Source: Datisca glomerata (Eukaryota > Streptophyta > Magnoliopsida > Cucurbitales > Datiscaceae). From it: a stretch of DNA of 64,000 bases. The translations under genes were made by a program, and so were the position numbers. The notes beneath the pieces are model-generated. The model worked only from the letters and a program-made list of their open reading frames with translations. It did not search any database and was not told the origin of the DNA. The stretch is taken from assembly GCA_003255025.1 (NCBI GenBank), contig QANY01007306.1, positions 2,218,707 through 2,282,706 of the forward strand. The letters are read 5' to 3'. This document shows positions 1 to 10,901 of the stretch, piece by piece (the stretch's first letter is position 1; the number at the start of each line of letters is the position of its first letter).

Positions 1-2977
1 AATATGAAATTGTTGGGCTTTGTTATATCTTTTCAGCAGATTTTGAATTGACTCAATTAGATTTTGGGTGAAAAGTTATGATAAAAATACCTTCTCAATT
101 TGAACAAAACTGAAGATAAGATATTTAGATAGAATTTTCTCCAAGATATCCTCCTAGCACATCTTATCATAAATGAAGATTTTTACAATTTGAATTACTC
201 TAGTCAATATCACTATCAAGATTGTTATACTCATCTGGACCGAACCGACGTTGGGGTTCAATAGGTTGAATGCACTACGATTTAACTGATCAAACAAAAC
301 ATACTTCGCTCAACTATTATTATGATTTGGAAAATTTTAATTTTACCTTTAATGAAGTCAAGTCGAATCATTTTTATGTCTATTGAACTAAATCTTCTTT
401 TACACAGTTTGAATTATTCATGATCTCCAAGGATTGTCCACAAACGAACCTAGATCATGGACCACGAATCAAACTCGGTAAACTGGTCACTTTACTTCCA
501 GAGTCCGATTTATTCAACTCAAACTCAGAAAGTAAGGGGCAAATTGTAGAGGTCTAAAATTGACTAGGCCCAAATCTCAAGTCATCATCTCAAAAACCAT
601 TAGATCAGCGCGAGCCCAACCCAACTCTTTGGCCCACCATAGAAGCCCACAATTTTTCCCTATAACTATAAGATGCATAGCTCATTCACCAAGTATTCAT
701 TATCTAACTTTTTTATCACAAGAGTCTAATTGACTAAACATCACATCAATGTCAAGTCATCTAATCACTTGACGACGTGTTACAACACCTCTGACAGTAG
801 ATTTTCAACATCTACACTAACAAAATCCTACAAGATCTCAGTAGACTGCTAAAACACTTATCATGTGTAATTATAAAAGAAGCATCCCAACAAGAATAGA
901 GTAGGTTTTAATTCCGGCCGACCAAAAGAAACTTTGATGGGTTCTGAAAGGCCATCATACTCTATATGTACATCTGATACTGCAGCTTCAAAAATTGCAG
1001 ATGGATTCATTTATTAGTCCAGAATCCAGATACGGTACATGCACATCTGTATTACATAGCATTTTAAGCTTATGCGCAATCATGAAAACAAAAGTTTAAA
1101 ACTTCCAACATTCACTAACAAAGTGATTCTAACTTTATGAAATGTGAACAAACTTCAGCAATTGAATCCCCCGTTTCACTTCAAACATTCTGGAATTTCT
1201 CTAGGAACACTATAACTATAATCCATGCAAATCGTCCATTAATCGGCATCCTCGTCTGCAAATGGATGGTAAAACGAGTTTCTAAATTAGATAAACAATA
1301 ATCATGAATTAATACATAGAACATTGTATGTGTAGTGAATATAATAAGCTTTTTGTTATTTCTTCTCCCTAGAAAATGATATTCAAGTCATTGTTTGAAG
1401 TAAAAGGAAACGGTTAATGAAAGAATGAATGCTAGCAAATACAGCTGCATGCATACAGTCACGATTTAAATATACGTATTCCTATCAGTTTACAAGTACA
1501 ATGAGGGTTTGAAAACAGCAAAGGCACGCATAAAACTATCACAACAAGGTTGAAATCAAACCACAAGTAAGTGGATGTGTAAACACCCGTACTAGAAGTT
1601 CTATCCTCTAAAAAACTCTACTATTACTTTCAAACAAATATTTGAAAAACAAAACTAGCTTTTTCCAGAATCAGGTTTTGAGGAAAATATTAATAAAAGA
1701 AAGCACTTCACAGGTTATTCTACACAATTTATTCCTGGAAAATTATATTGCATAGGTAGATTTTTTTCATCTTTAGTGTTGAACAATAATAAGTAATACT
1801 TGTTGTGACCATCTAAAAGTCTGAACACAGCCCAACACCAAGGTTAAGAATCAAGATTTGTATAACATTATATTGAGTTATGTAAATTTTCATTACATTA
1901 TTAGTATATGATATATGATATAAATGAATTTTTTAAACACTTCAAAATTCATTCATCCTTTCCCACTTGAATGTTGAAAAATCACTATGGAAAATTTCTC
2001 TTCCTTCCGAGAAATAGTAAACTTTTAATCCATTTGAGATTAAACAATATTCAAATGAACCAGTGGACAGCTACTGATTTAGATCCAGTGTTCCTAAATT
2101 AAACAAGGACATTTAAATTATTATAATATATCATCACATAGGGTGCAAGAAAGTAGGAGTAGAGAGCAGAAAGACGAAAACAAGTCAAGAAAAATTGCCA
2201 ATTCTCTGAGGAATGTCAAGAGTTGAACAAAAGAGCTAGAGCTCTGAAATCGTCTACACTCAAAAGAGTAACAACAGCAAAAAAGAAGTGTCCACAAAGA
2301 TGAGAACAAATACATCTAACGGGTATGAGCACAACCAGCTCTATGTTACACAACAAACTTTAAAAAACATTGGTCTGCCTCTGCCCTAAGTCTATGTAGC
2401 TTATGAATTACAGAATATTCCACTCCTATAGTCGATGTGTTCAAAGCCCGTTTTCATCACACAAATTTCTCAGGCACAAGTGAATTTGAGAAGAGTGCGG
2501 GGAGCTAAGAAAGAGATTCAATTTAAAACACCTTTCAGATATGCAGAGAACCTGGTGATTATGCCGATTACAAGAACGGAAAGCACTAGTTGTTTAAAAA
2601 TATTCTAAATATATTTATAGGCATTTCACTTATGATCAGCACAGCTAGCCCACTCTCTTGAATCTTGATATAACTCTAGACTATCTTCTTGGCACTTCTC
2701 CCTGGGAATTACTATTTCTATAAGCTGCACAAGTTATCTTGATGGAACTATGTAAGACAACAAATGTAAAGTAGTTAATTTTCTTTTAAACAAGGGACTA
2801 TCAGTACCTCATACAAGAAAGTATCAAGTACTAACACATACATCGGTGGAGAGTGAACCACCCTAAGACCCTTTTGGTAGAAGCCTAGTTGAATACTACA
2901 TTGCCTCTTTGGTATTCAAATTTCAAAGCTACTTGAATCAGAGCAGTTTTTTAAGAACCAAAATTAAAAGCTAAAAT
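1..2977. other. intergenic DNA, no gene recognised
   Basis: This stretch is AT-rich and holds no protein or RNA gene that I can support. A short segment near 895-1017 is open on both strands and is listed separately. From 2119 to 2320 there is a purine-rich stretch without a convincing coding frame. Starting near 2978 is a short sequence of the form GGGACGGAGCCAAAG, a type of string common in plant dispersed repeats, but I cannot define its borders. Confidence 0.5.
895..1017. other. short segment open on both strands; possible exon or gene fragment
   Basis: The minus strand reads without a stop through a peptide with the core VHIEYDGLSEPIKVSFGRPE. The plus strand is also open over the same bases. 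I see no matching splice sites or start codon that would make either frame a clear exon, and I do not recognise the peptide. It may be a decayed gene piece, an untranslated region or chance. Confidence 0.15.
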
Positions 2978-3154
2978 TCAGGGACGGAGCCAAAGAAAAT
3001 TTTCTTAAGTCGGGGCACACTATAATTGTTATAAGTAAGCATGTATATATATTCCTACTATATAACTCGTAAAGAGGATATTAAATTTAATGGAAACTCG
3101 TTCTAAAGTGAAGAACACAAATCTTTCATAACAACACTTAGTGAGGTATCATGT

Positions 3155-4024
3155 TTATCCTTCATTATCTACATTTTTATTTTTATTTCTCAAATATAAG
3201 AAACCAGGTGGTCAATCATTCATCACTGCTCAATCGTCCAACCACCCATTCATCCCCCCAGATGTGTCTCCTTCATAGATAAACATGGTCGGTGGTATTT
3301 TTTTTTTGTCAAAGTTACATTACAAATTCTAAGTGGAATTGGAAAATATGACTCGAACACATGACCGCAAAGCTCTATGGTATGAGTGTGGTGTTTAACC
3401 AACTACGCCAACTCAACTTGTGTCGATGGTGTTACACTTCAGTTATTTGACATTTTTTAGACGTAATCTTTCCCTTGACGCGTAATTGGAAACATTAATA
3501 ATATGAAGGAAACTAAAGAAAATGGGAAAATGCTAAATGCAAATAAATTTCAATTGAAAGATAAATGAATATTTAAAAAAACAACAAGGGACGAAAGGAA
3601 GGAACCAAAGTAGCGGCGCTCGTTGGCAGCCTTGGCCTTCTCGAGCATTTTGTCGAGGTCTTCCTGGAGCTTAGCGTCCCATTTCACAAGCTGGTTCACG
3701 AAAACTGCTCCCAATCCCATCCCCATCACGTGCTCCCAAGGATCTGCGACAATTAACATGAAATTTACAGAGTAAGGAACATGAATAATCATTGATCAAA
3801 TCAAAGGTCGCTTAAAATTTTCTACATCTGCTGATCTGAAAAAAAATTTCGGAAATAAAAGAATTAGAGAAAAGGGAGATAGAGGTCAGAGAGTTAAGGA
3901 GATAGGGCTTCAAAAGGGGCGGAGAAGACATACGGCGCATGTAAGGAAGCTTGCGGAGGGCATTGGAATACATCTGAGTACCCAATCCAAGGAGGGCTCC
4001 GACCATCGTAGCACTCCACGCCAT
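3155..4024 (-). CDS. small mitochondrial complex I accessory subunit, NDUFB4/B15-like (3 exons)
   Basis: This is a plant NADH:ubiquinone oxidoreductase (complex I) accessory subunit of about 80 residues. By recollection of the plant family it belongs to the NDUFB4/B15 group of the inner-membrane arm. Exon 1 is 3934-4024, starting MAWSATMVGALLGLGTQ and ending at YMR. Exon 2 is 3606-3743 and begins by completing a His codon, giving the conserved junction YMRHPWEHV. It reads through GLGAVFVNQLVKWD to ANERRYF. The donor after exon 1 is GTATGT and the acceptor before exon 2 is TCGCAG. Exon 2 ends one base into a codon at a GT donor. The only fitting end I found is a 14-base exon at 3155-3168 behind a TGTAG acceptor, which completes an Asp codon and gives DNEG and a stop. 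That last exon is inference. The N-terminal stretch up to about residue 20 is hydrophobic. The last intron carries a SINE. Confidence 0.75.
3298..3417 (-). mobile_element. tRNA-derived SINE in the last intron of the complex I gene
   Basis: Read on the minus strand, the element starts GTTGAGTTGGCGTAGTTGG. It has an RNA polymerase III A box (TGGCGTAGTTGG, plus-strand 3399-3410) and a B box (TGTTCGAGTCA, plus-strand 3349-3359) at tRNA-like spacing. It ends in a run of about ten A residues at 3298-3307. Imperfect flanking duplications match at 10 of 12 positions: GTCGGTGGTATT at 3288-3299 and GTCGATGGTGTT at 3422-3433. The first overlaps the A-tail by a base or two. These are the standard signs of a SINE inserted by target-primed reverse transcription, in the same orientation as the host gene. 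Confidence 0.75.
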
Positions 4025-4150
4025 TTCTCTCTACTTCACTATCACCTCCGATCTCTCTGTAAATGTTTGTTGATTGTGTTTGGTGCCGCTTGTACGGTCT
4101 TAACAACAGAAGAGTATAGGCAAAAACGAAGAAAACGATTTTGACACAAA

Positions 4151-4281
4151 GATCCTTATAGTTCGGAATTTGACAGGATGATCCTATAGTTCGGAATTTG
4201 ACAGGATGATCCTTATAGTTCGGAATTTAACACAATGATCCTTATACTTTGGAGTTTTACACAATAATCCTTATAGTTTGG
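4151..4281. repeat. ~29-bp tandem repeat, five units
   Basis: Units of 28 to 30 bases begin GATCCTTATAGTTCGGAATT at 4151, 4180, 4208, 4237 and 4266. They decay towards the right end. The repeat lies about 130 bases upstream of the complex I start codon, so it occupies the expected promoter side of that gene. The wording resembles internal repeats of plant Mutator-type MITEs, but no terminal inverted repeats were found around it. Confidence 0.7.
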
Positions 4282-5005
4282 AAGCGATATCCCTATCTGT
4301 TCAAGGGATTATGTTACAAGTTTACAACTAAGTCGTTGCTGTTGAAAAGCAACGGCCAAATTGGTTAGGACAAAAATCAAATATTTTTTATTTTATATTC
4401 TGCCGATCGTTGATTTTCAGTAAAAAATTGTTTAAATTAACTGAACAGAATTAGCTCCTATTATTTAGAATTGAAATTGATCTATTTCCATTATTTAAAA
4501 TTAATCTCTCCTTTGTTGTTTCAACGTTATTAAATATTTCATAAATAATTGTATAATTAGGAAAAAATAGATCGACACATCTTGAATTTTATTTAAATTA
4601 CATATACACCTCCTCTATATTTAAAAATTATTCGGACATCCCTTATACTGTACATTCCATAACAAATAAGTCAAATTCTGTAACAGAAAATTCTAACGGC
4701 AGTTGAATGGGACACTGAAATGTCCAAAACACTTGTATGCCTTTAAAACCTAAAATTTGATCCAAAGATAAATTAATTAACCAATTCAATAAAGAATCGT
4801 ATCGAATTCGAACAAACTTTATGAGTAAGATGCATTGTGATTCGATATGTTTATGGATTGAATTACTTAGTTAATGTATCTTTGAATTAAAAAGAGAGGA
4901 GATATCTGTGTAATTAGGTAAACTATAATGGGTATCCCTGTAATTTTCTCAATAATTATATAGTTTAATGGATCTAAGGTGGGAGGAATGTTTTTTGGTC
5001 TAATG
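4282..5005. other. AT-rich intergenic DNA; possible degenerate inverted-repeat element
   Basis: No gene is visible. Between about 4560 and 4960 the two ends show weak inverted similarity (AATTACATATACACCTCCTC at the left, and on the opposite strand AATTACACAGATATCTCCTC at the right). They are flanked by the near-identical strings AATAATTGTATA and AATAATTATATA. This could be an old MITE with target duplications, but the arms are too diverged to be sure. Confidence 0.3.
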
Positions 5006-5239
5006 TCAGGTTTTGTAATAGGTTTCTATATGTTGATAAAATGGTTCATTATTTGGACCAAGATGGGACCTAAGGAATTTTAGTAAAATCCCATGATCTA
5101 AGTTGTCAAAGCATTTGAGAATATTAGTTTTCATGAGTTTATCAGGCCTACCACTTGTTTGCATTTGGAAAGAATGTAACAAGTCATCTACCTCGTGTGA
5201 AGCCATGAGATTGAGGTGAAAAAAAGTCTTTAAATACAA
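5006..5239 (-). pseudogene. possible reverse-transcriptase fragment (FDNLDH motif)
   Basis: The minus-strand reading contains KTNILKCFDNLDHGILLKFL followed by FYQHIETYY. This resembles the palm-domain motif of reverse transcriptases of the group II intron or organellar kind (D-x3-FFD-x-IDH-x2-L) more than the L1 or LTR-element type. The frame is closed soon afterwards and no YxDD motif is seen. It sits just left of direct repeat A. It could be a chance resemblance, and no flanking domain supports it. Confidence 0.25.
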
Positions 5240-5293
5240 TGTTTAAGAGTATTGATAGAGCGTCTAAAAATAGAGTATTTGTTACTTGTGGTT

Positions 5294-5537
5294 GTGTGAT
5301 AGGTCACATTTCGTTAGGCTTTATAGGTTTAGGAATCCAAGATCGACATATATGAGAGAATTTGAAAGTCGCATACACTAATAGGGTTGCTCAAGCCTCG
5401 ACATTCAGGCCCGAGGAAGTGACCGATTTCCAAATACCCTACCATCACTAACAAGCAAGGCTATTAAGGCTATCTGGCTTTGTGAGGAAAATCCCTCCTA
5501 TTGGATCATCATGACTCTTACGTTCCAGTCGAAAACT
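5294..5537. repeat. direct repeat A, left copy
   Basis: This ~244-bp block, beginning GTGTGATAGGTCACATTT, recurs in the same orientation at 10663-10901 with scattered substitutions. Similarity starts sharply at both copies and ends near the phrase ATCATCATGAC plus about 15 bases. The start is itself a short palindrome (TGTGA-TAGG-TCACA). The two copies bracket a 5.1-kb composite region. They could be ends of an LTR or of another large element. Confidence 0.75.
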
Positions 5538-5872
5538 TCAACAGCATTCTTCATATAGTCTTCCCTTTCGGATTGAGCTCCTCTATCCTCAATATCTGTA
5601 AAACACAGACAAAGAACCCAAAGAGCGAGGAACCCCGAGAAAATTAGGGTTTGCCTTACCTAATGGTCTCTGATGCCTAAGTCAGTATTCAATCAATATT
5701 ACGGCATAATTTCCTAAGTGAAGAGTTGGCATACCTCTTATGTTTATTGATAGGTGTATTTATACACGAGCCTTCGGGTGGGAGGAAGCGTGTCGAAGAA
5801 TCCTTTCAAAAGCTTGCTGAGGAAGCCTCACAAGACACAATTCATGTCTTTGATTAGACAGAAGGGATGCGA
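5538..5872 (-). promoter_or_regulatory. LTR-like promoter region on the minus strand
   Basis: Around 5748-5765 the minus strand reads GTGTATAAATACACC, a good TATA-box context. It lies between repeat A and repeat B, in a block with LTR character but without a second copy in this window. If it is an LTR, transcription would run leftwards through repeat A. A plant-like donor (AGGTAAGGC on the minus strand) follows near 5655. The assignment as LTR promoter is inference. Confidence 0.3.
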
Positions 5873-6166
5873 CATTTGACATAAAGAGATAGACATTGAT
5901 TGTCGAAGCGATTTCAAAATGCCCAAACAGGGGTTATCTTGACATCCTGCCATGGCGATAGGACTTGTTGGGTCCTCGGGCATATGAGGAGGTTCCACTT
6001 GGGACGTTGCTTACGGAAGGCAATGATGGTCCTACGCTCAATATTATCTGAACTCTCCTCATGAACTTTGATCTCTCTTATACATGCTCGTGTCTATGTA
6101 ACCCGAGCATCCTCAGTACTAACCATGTGAGGTCAGTTTTTTCCTCTGAAACTTTCCTTCATCGGG
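5873..6166. repeat. direct repeat B, left copy
   Basis: This ~294-bp block runs from CATTTGACATAAAG to TTCATCGGG. It recurs directly at 8770-9067, with shared landmarks such as CAATGATGGTCCTACGCTCA and GTAACCCGAGCATCCTCA. The pair flanks 2.6 kb that holds broken minus-strand reading frames and a minisatellite. The block ends do not show TG..CA, so it is probably only part of a larger terminal repeat. Confidence 0.75.
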
Positions 6167-6285
6167 TTATTAGAGATTGAGAAAATACCCATAACAGCTA
6201 CCTCTAGTCGAGGACTTGAGTGGCCTCATATACCCAGGTCTGAAGACTCCATCATCTGAGCTAAACTTTACCTGCTTTGGGCATC

Positions 6286-7034
6286 TCACTCTTGTGCCTT
6301 AAGTTTCATTCGTTGTTTCATCCTTTCAGTTGATTGGACGTCGTTTGGTCTTTCGTAATCTTCTCGCCGATTCGTGAAACGGTCATTTGCTAACCATTGG
6401 ATGGTTCCAGTTGTTGTCACCATGGCTAACTTAAATATCCATGAGCGGTTTCCTCCTTCAATCAAGGCCTGTAGATAGTCTTCCTTCACCTTTCCTTCAT
6501 CCTTATCTTCTTGATAGAATTGAAACTCTTGATCCTTGCCCTCAATTCCTTTTGGAAGGTCAATAATCCTTCCCTCATGGGGGCTTCTTTTATTTCGGAG
6601 TTTCTCCTTCAAGATCCCCCTTCCTTCTCATGACCATCGTTTCCCTTTTTATCATCTTTTAAATGACGTGCCTCAAAGTTGTCGATGTTCCATTTACGGT
6701 GATTTTCTTATCGTCAATGATCTTGTGTGGTGAATCATATATCTGCATTGGTTGTTGGCCCATGGTTGTAAAAACAATATCCTTGAAAAAGGCGTGTACT
6801 CTAAGCATTACTAGTTGTGACCCACTCTCATCTTTTACCACCTCTGTCCTTTTAGACCCTCAGCTGCTTATCGCAGCATGCTTCAAGAGTGGGTAAAGCA
6901 GCCTTTACAAAATCTTTCAGGATCATCTCGAACCCGAGCGCGATGGCCTCATTCCTGTATCTTGTTAGGTGGGAGATATTGAGGTCTTTCGTCCTCAGCT
7001 CGAAAATTGTTCGCCGCTCGTGGGTTGAATCCAC
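6286..7034 (-). pseudogene. broken minus-strand reading frames inside the composite element, unknown product
   Basis: Three consecutive minus-strand open stretches (7034-6852, 6841-6659 and 6612-6286) read in the same direction and are broken by stops and shifts. They lie between the two B repeats, in the place where a gag-like gene would sit if B marks terminal repeats. Landmarks are RNEAIALGFEMILKDFVKAA, FFKDIVFTTMGQQPMQIYD and a basic, Glu-rich tail. I do not recognise a known domain. It may be a retroelement gag remnant or a captured gene. Confidence 0.25.
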
Positions 7035-7871
7035 TTTTATCCCGACTTGGTGTGGGCATCAGACCAAGTTATTGTGATCCTTAGGTGACCGGAGTCTTCC
7101 AGTCCTCAGAAGAATTCAACAGAGTTGTGGAAATCTCATCACCATCAACCCAGACATGGGAAGCCTTTTCCTTTCAAGCTAGCCTAGGAGGGGGTTTGCC
7201 CCCTTAACCGATAAGAATTTTGTACTTGTAGTCCTCTGTTTATTAATGATAATAAACTTTCTTTACCTAGGGCTCCTTTATTTATCTTTATTTCTGCTTA
7301 TTTCCTATCGCGAGCATACTTTAAGTAGATAGAGTTTTGTTTCTCCTCAATCGAGCTTTAACTTAGTCAGGATGAGACCTTTATCTTTTAATTTGTTCTT
7401 GTCAGCCTAAGTTGTGAGGTCGTTCTGACCGCGAGCTTGAGTGGGCTCTAAGATGGACTTGGTCCTTTCTTTAGGGCGGCCCCCTTTGAAGGAGGTCCGT
7501 GATCCTATAGACATGCGGTAACCTTTATGAAGCATTCAAGTGTGCTCATATTAGGAGGTCTGTTTGGGCAGTCCTACCTCAAATTGGGAGTTACCTTTAT
7601 TGTTGACGCTCAGTTAGGCATCCTTACCTTTGGAGTCTCCATGTTCGAGTTAAAATGTAAGTTGAAAATCCTTTTCTTTGGTACCTGGTCAAAGGACCTT
7701 TCCTTATCACCTATTTAGGCATCTTTGTCCTGGATAAGTTCTCGAGCTGAAACATTCATCAGAGGGCCATATCCTAGATATCTTCATCCTTAGTGTCGAA
7801 ACTACCTTGGCTAAGGTTTTCCCTTTACCCTGTCAAACGAGCATGAGTGCTCGGTGATCATTGCCTTCCTT

Positions 7872-8775
7872 GATGTCTATCCAGACGTGCCTGCTTTCGC
7901 TGGACCCTTGAATCTCGTCTCCGAGTATGATTGCTCGGCATACATCTTTCCTTGATGTCTAGCCACGCGTGCTTGCTTTGGCTAGACCCTTGAATCCCGT
8001 CTGCGAGCATGAGTGCTCAGCAGACATCTTTCCTTGATGTCTAGCCAGGCATGCCTACTCTGGCTAAACCCTCGAATCTCATCTAACGAGCTAGGGTATT
8101 CGGCAGACATCACTTCTTACCTTGATGTCTAGCCAGGCGTGCCTGCTCTAGTAGACCCTTGAATCTCATGTGACGAGCTAGGGTGCTCGACATACATCAC
8201 TTTTTACTTTGATTTCTAGCCAAGCATGTCTGCTATGGCTAGACCCTTGAATCTTGTCTGCGAGCATGAGTATTCGATAGACATCACTTTTTGTCTTGAT
8301 GTCTAGTCAGGCATGCCTACTCTAGCTAGACCATTGAATCGTATCTGACGATCTATGGTGCTCGGCAAACATCACTTTTTACCTTGATGTCTAGTCAGAC
8401 GTGTCTGCTCTAGTTATACCGTTGAATGATGTTTGACGAGTTGAGGTGCTCAACAAACATCATTTTTATCTTGATGTCCAGTCAGTCATTCCTACTCTAG
8501 CTAGACCATTGAATCTTGTCTGATGAGCTAGGGTACTTGAAAGATATCATTTTTTACCTTGATTTCTAGTCATGTGTGTCTGCGATAGCTAGACCCTTGA
8601 ATCTCGTATGCGAGCATGAGTTCTCGATAAACATCACTTTTTACTTTAATGTCTAGCCAGAAGTGCTTACTCTAGCTAGACCATAGAATCTCGTCTGACA
8701 AGCTAGGGTGCTCAGTAGACATCACTTTTTACTTTAATGTCTAGCCAGGCTTGCCTGCTCTAGCTATACCATTTG
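7872..8775. repeat. minisatellite, ~82-88 bp unit, about 11 copies, hairpin in each unit
   Basis: Units start with TGATGTCTAGCCAGGC or a close variant near 7872, 7954, 8036, 8124, 8211, 8298, 8386, 8473, 8561, 8648 and 8736. The first two periods are 82 bases, the rest 87 or 88. Most units contain TCTAGCCAG then about ten bases and CTGGCTAGA, which can fold into a stem-loop. They continue with CCTTGAATCTCGTCTG, CGAGCATGAGTGCTCG and CAGACATCA. The array runs straight into repeat B' at 8770. Confidence 0.85.
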
Positions 8776-9067
8776 ACATAAAGTGATAGGCATTGATTAT
8801 CGACGTGCCTTCGAAATAACTAGACGAGGGCTATTCTGACACCCTACCATGGTGATGGAACTTGTTGGGTGAATGGTCGGGCCTATAAGGAGGTGCCACA
8901 TGGGACATTACTTTCGGTGAGCAATGATGGTCCTACGCTCAGTACTATCCTAGCTCTCCTTATGAACTTTGATCTATCTACACATTCTTGGGTTTGTGTA
9001 ACCCGAGCATCCTCAAAACTGACCAGGCGAGGTCAGTTCTTTTCCTCTGAAACTTTCTTTCATCGGG
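8770..9067. repeat. direct repeat B, right copy (B')
   Basis: This is the second copy of the block at 5873-6166, in the same orientation. It follows the last minisatellite unit directly. At its right end the similarity stops at TTCATCGGG, and a LINE-derived segment begins within a few bases. Confidence 0.75.
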
Positions 9068-9071
9068 GGGC

Positions 9072-10662
9072 CCCTAATGTCAAATTTTATGCATTGTCCA
9101 GAGCCTACCAAGTAAATACAAATAATGTCTAAGAGGGTTCTCAATTCATCATCCTTAATACAAATAAAAATGAGGCTATCGTTCGCAAAGAAAAGGGGAG
9201 AGAGGCTCATTCAGCTTCTATTGAGCAATAGATCCTTGAGAGGCTATTACCTCATAGAAGGAACAAAAATGAGGAGAGGGGTCTCCTTGACAAAGGCCAC
9301 GAGAGGGCTTAAAGTTACCATAAGAATTTTCATTGATGTTGACACTCATTGAGATCGATGTAATATACCTCATTAGGAGAGAAATCCAACTTTGGTTGAA
9401 ACTCAATTTGGTAAGAATTTCCTCAAGAAAATGTCATTCAACCCTATCGAAAACCTTGCTCATGTCTATTTTAAGAGTCGTGTAGCCCTACTTCTTTGTT
9501 TGCTTGTGATAGTGGAAATGGGCAACTTCTTGGGGCAATAAGAATATTGTCTAAGATCATGGGGACCTTTATAAAAGCACATTGTTCCTCTGAAATGATG
9601 TTGGGGAGCCACAGTTTTGGTCGGTTAGCTATCGTCTTTGAAATAACCTTGTAAACTACGTTGCATAAGTTGATCGGTTTGATGTCTGAGGGCCTCTTAG
9701 GAACTTTCGATTTTGGAATTAAAGCAATATTGGTTTTGTTGATTAGGGAGAGATCCATATTATTATGAAGACATTTTATGTAGAAATGGGTTAAGTCTTC
9801 CCCCAAAATACTCCAATAAGTTTGGAAAAAATGCGCAGGGAAACCATCAGGGCTCGAACTTTTGAAAGGGTGCATTTCCCGTAAGGCTTCAAAAATTTCA
9901 GCCCATGAAGTGTGTGGACAGGTCAAAATTCATGTCATCACTCACCAATTTGGGGATGTTCAAACAACTTTCACTGATGTGGTGAGAGTAAGGTTGGAAG
10001 AGTCAAATAGGTTTGAGAAATGGCTTAAGAAAACCTTCCTAATATCAGATAGAGAGTCCTTCCATTGCCCATGATCATCAAGGATACCTAAAATGATGTT
10101 AATTTTCCTCATTAAGAGGCCCGAGAGTAAAGTATTTGGTGTTGTGATCCCCGTCAGCGAGCCAGTTAGCTTTGGCCATTTACATCCAGAAGGTTTCCTC
10201 CTTTAAGAGAAAATCACTAAGCTCTGCATGTAACTAGTGGCAGTAGGGTAGTCGAGGCCGGGGGGTTTGCAATATTGGAATAAAAAAACATCCAAATTCT
10301 TCTGGCATTCTATAATTTTAGAAGGTATTTTACCAAATTTCTCACGACTCCATGAGGAAAGAGCTGGGGAGCATGAAGAGATCTCAGAGACTATATCTGA
10401 CATGTGATCATTTGAGATGGACCAACTAGATTTGATAATATCACTGCATTTAGGGGAGTTTGACCTCATTGCTTCAAACTTTAATTTCCTGTTAATATTT
10501 TCGTGGACCTGATTGGAAGGACAATGAAGATTAACAGTTATCGACCTATGATTAGAGGAAAGGAAATCCATGTGATGAAGCCAAGTTGAAGGAAAGAGGT
10601 GGGACCAAGTATCCGAGGCTAAACCCCAATTAAGAATTTCAGCTATCAAATCATTCCCCTCT
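9072..10662 (-). pseudogene. L1-type LINE ORF2 fragment (endonuclease end and reverse transcriptase)
   Basis: Read on the minus strand from 10662 down, the segment gives first the C-terminal part of an apurinic-type endonuclease (SDTWSHLFPSTWLHHMDFLS followed by SNHRSITV). It then gives the linker and the reverse transcriptase: MHPFKSSSPDGFPAHFFQTY, LIPKSKVPKRPSDIKPINLC, FKPSRGLCQGDPSP and LFFANDSLIF, the last matching the F-x-DD catalytic block with an Ala-Asn-Asp variant. Frames are broken by stops and shifts. No 5' start, 3' tail or target duplication is present. Both ends are cut sharply by repeats B' and A', so this looks like a captured or truncated piece. Confidence 0.85.
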
Positions 10663-10901
10663 GTGTGATAGGTCACATTTTATTAGGCTTCATAGGTTTG
10701 AGAATCCAAGATTAGTACATTGAGAGAATTTAAAAGTCCAATCCATTGAAAAGGTTGCTCCAGTCTCAACATGTTGGGTCGAGGAAGTGACTGATTTCCA
10801 AATACCCTTACCATCACTAACCAGTAATGCTATTAAGACTATCTGGCTTTGTCAGGAAGATCCCTCCCATTGGATCATCATGACCCTTATGTTCCGGCTT
10901 C
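10663..10901. repeat. direct repeat A, right copy (A')
   Basis: This is the second copy of the block at 5294-5537, in the same orientation, starting GTGTGATAGGTCACATTT directly after the LINE segment. After about 10901 the sequence no longer matches the continuation of the left copy. Confidence 0.75.

Noticed and set aside
3349..3410. A functional tRNA gene on the minus strand
   Set aside because: A and B boxes are present but the sequence cannot form a tRNA cloverleaf; the A-tail and target duplications identify a SINE.
7872..8775. A CRISPR-like array
   Set aside because: The units are contiguous ~86-bp tandem copies without unique spacers, in plant nuclear DNA next to retroelement sequence.
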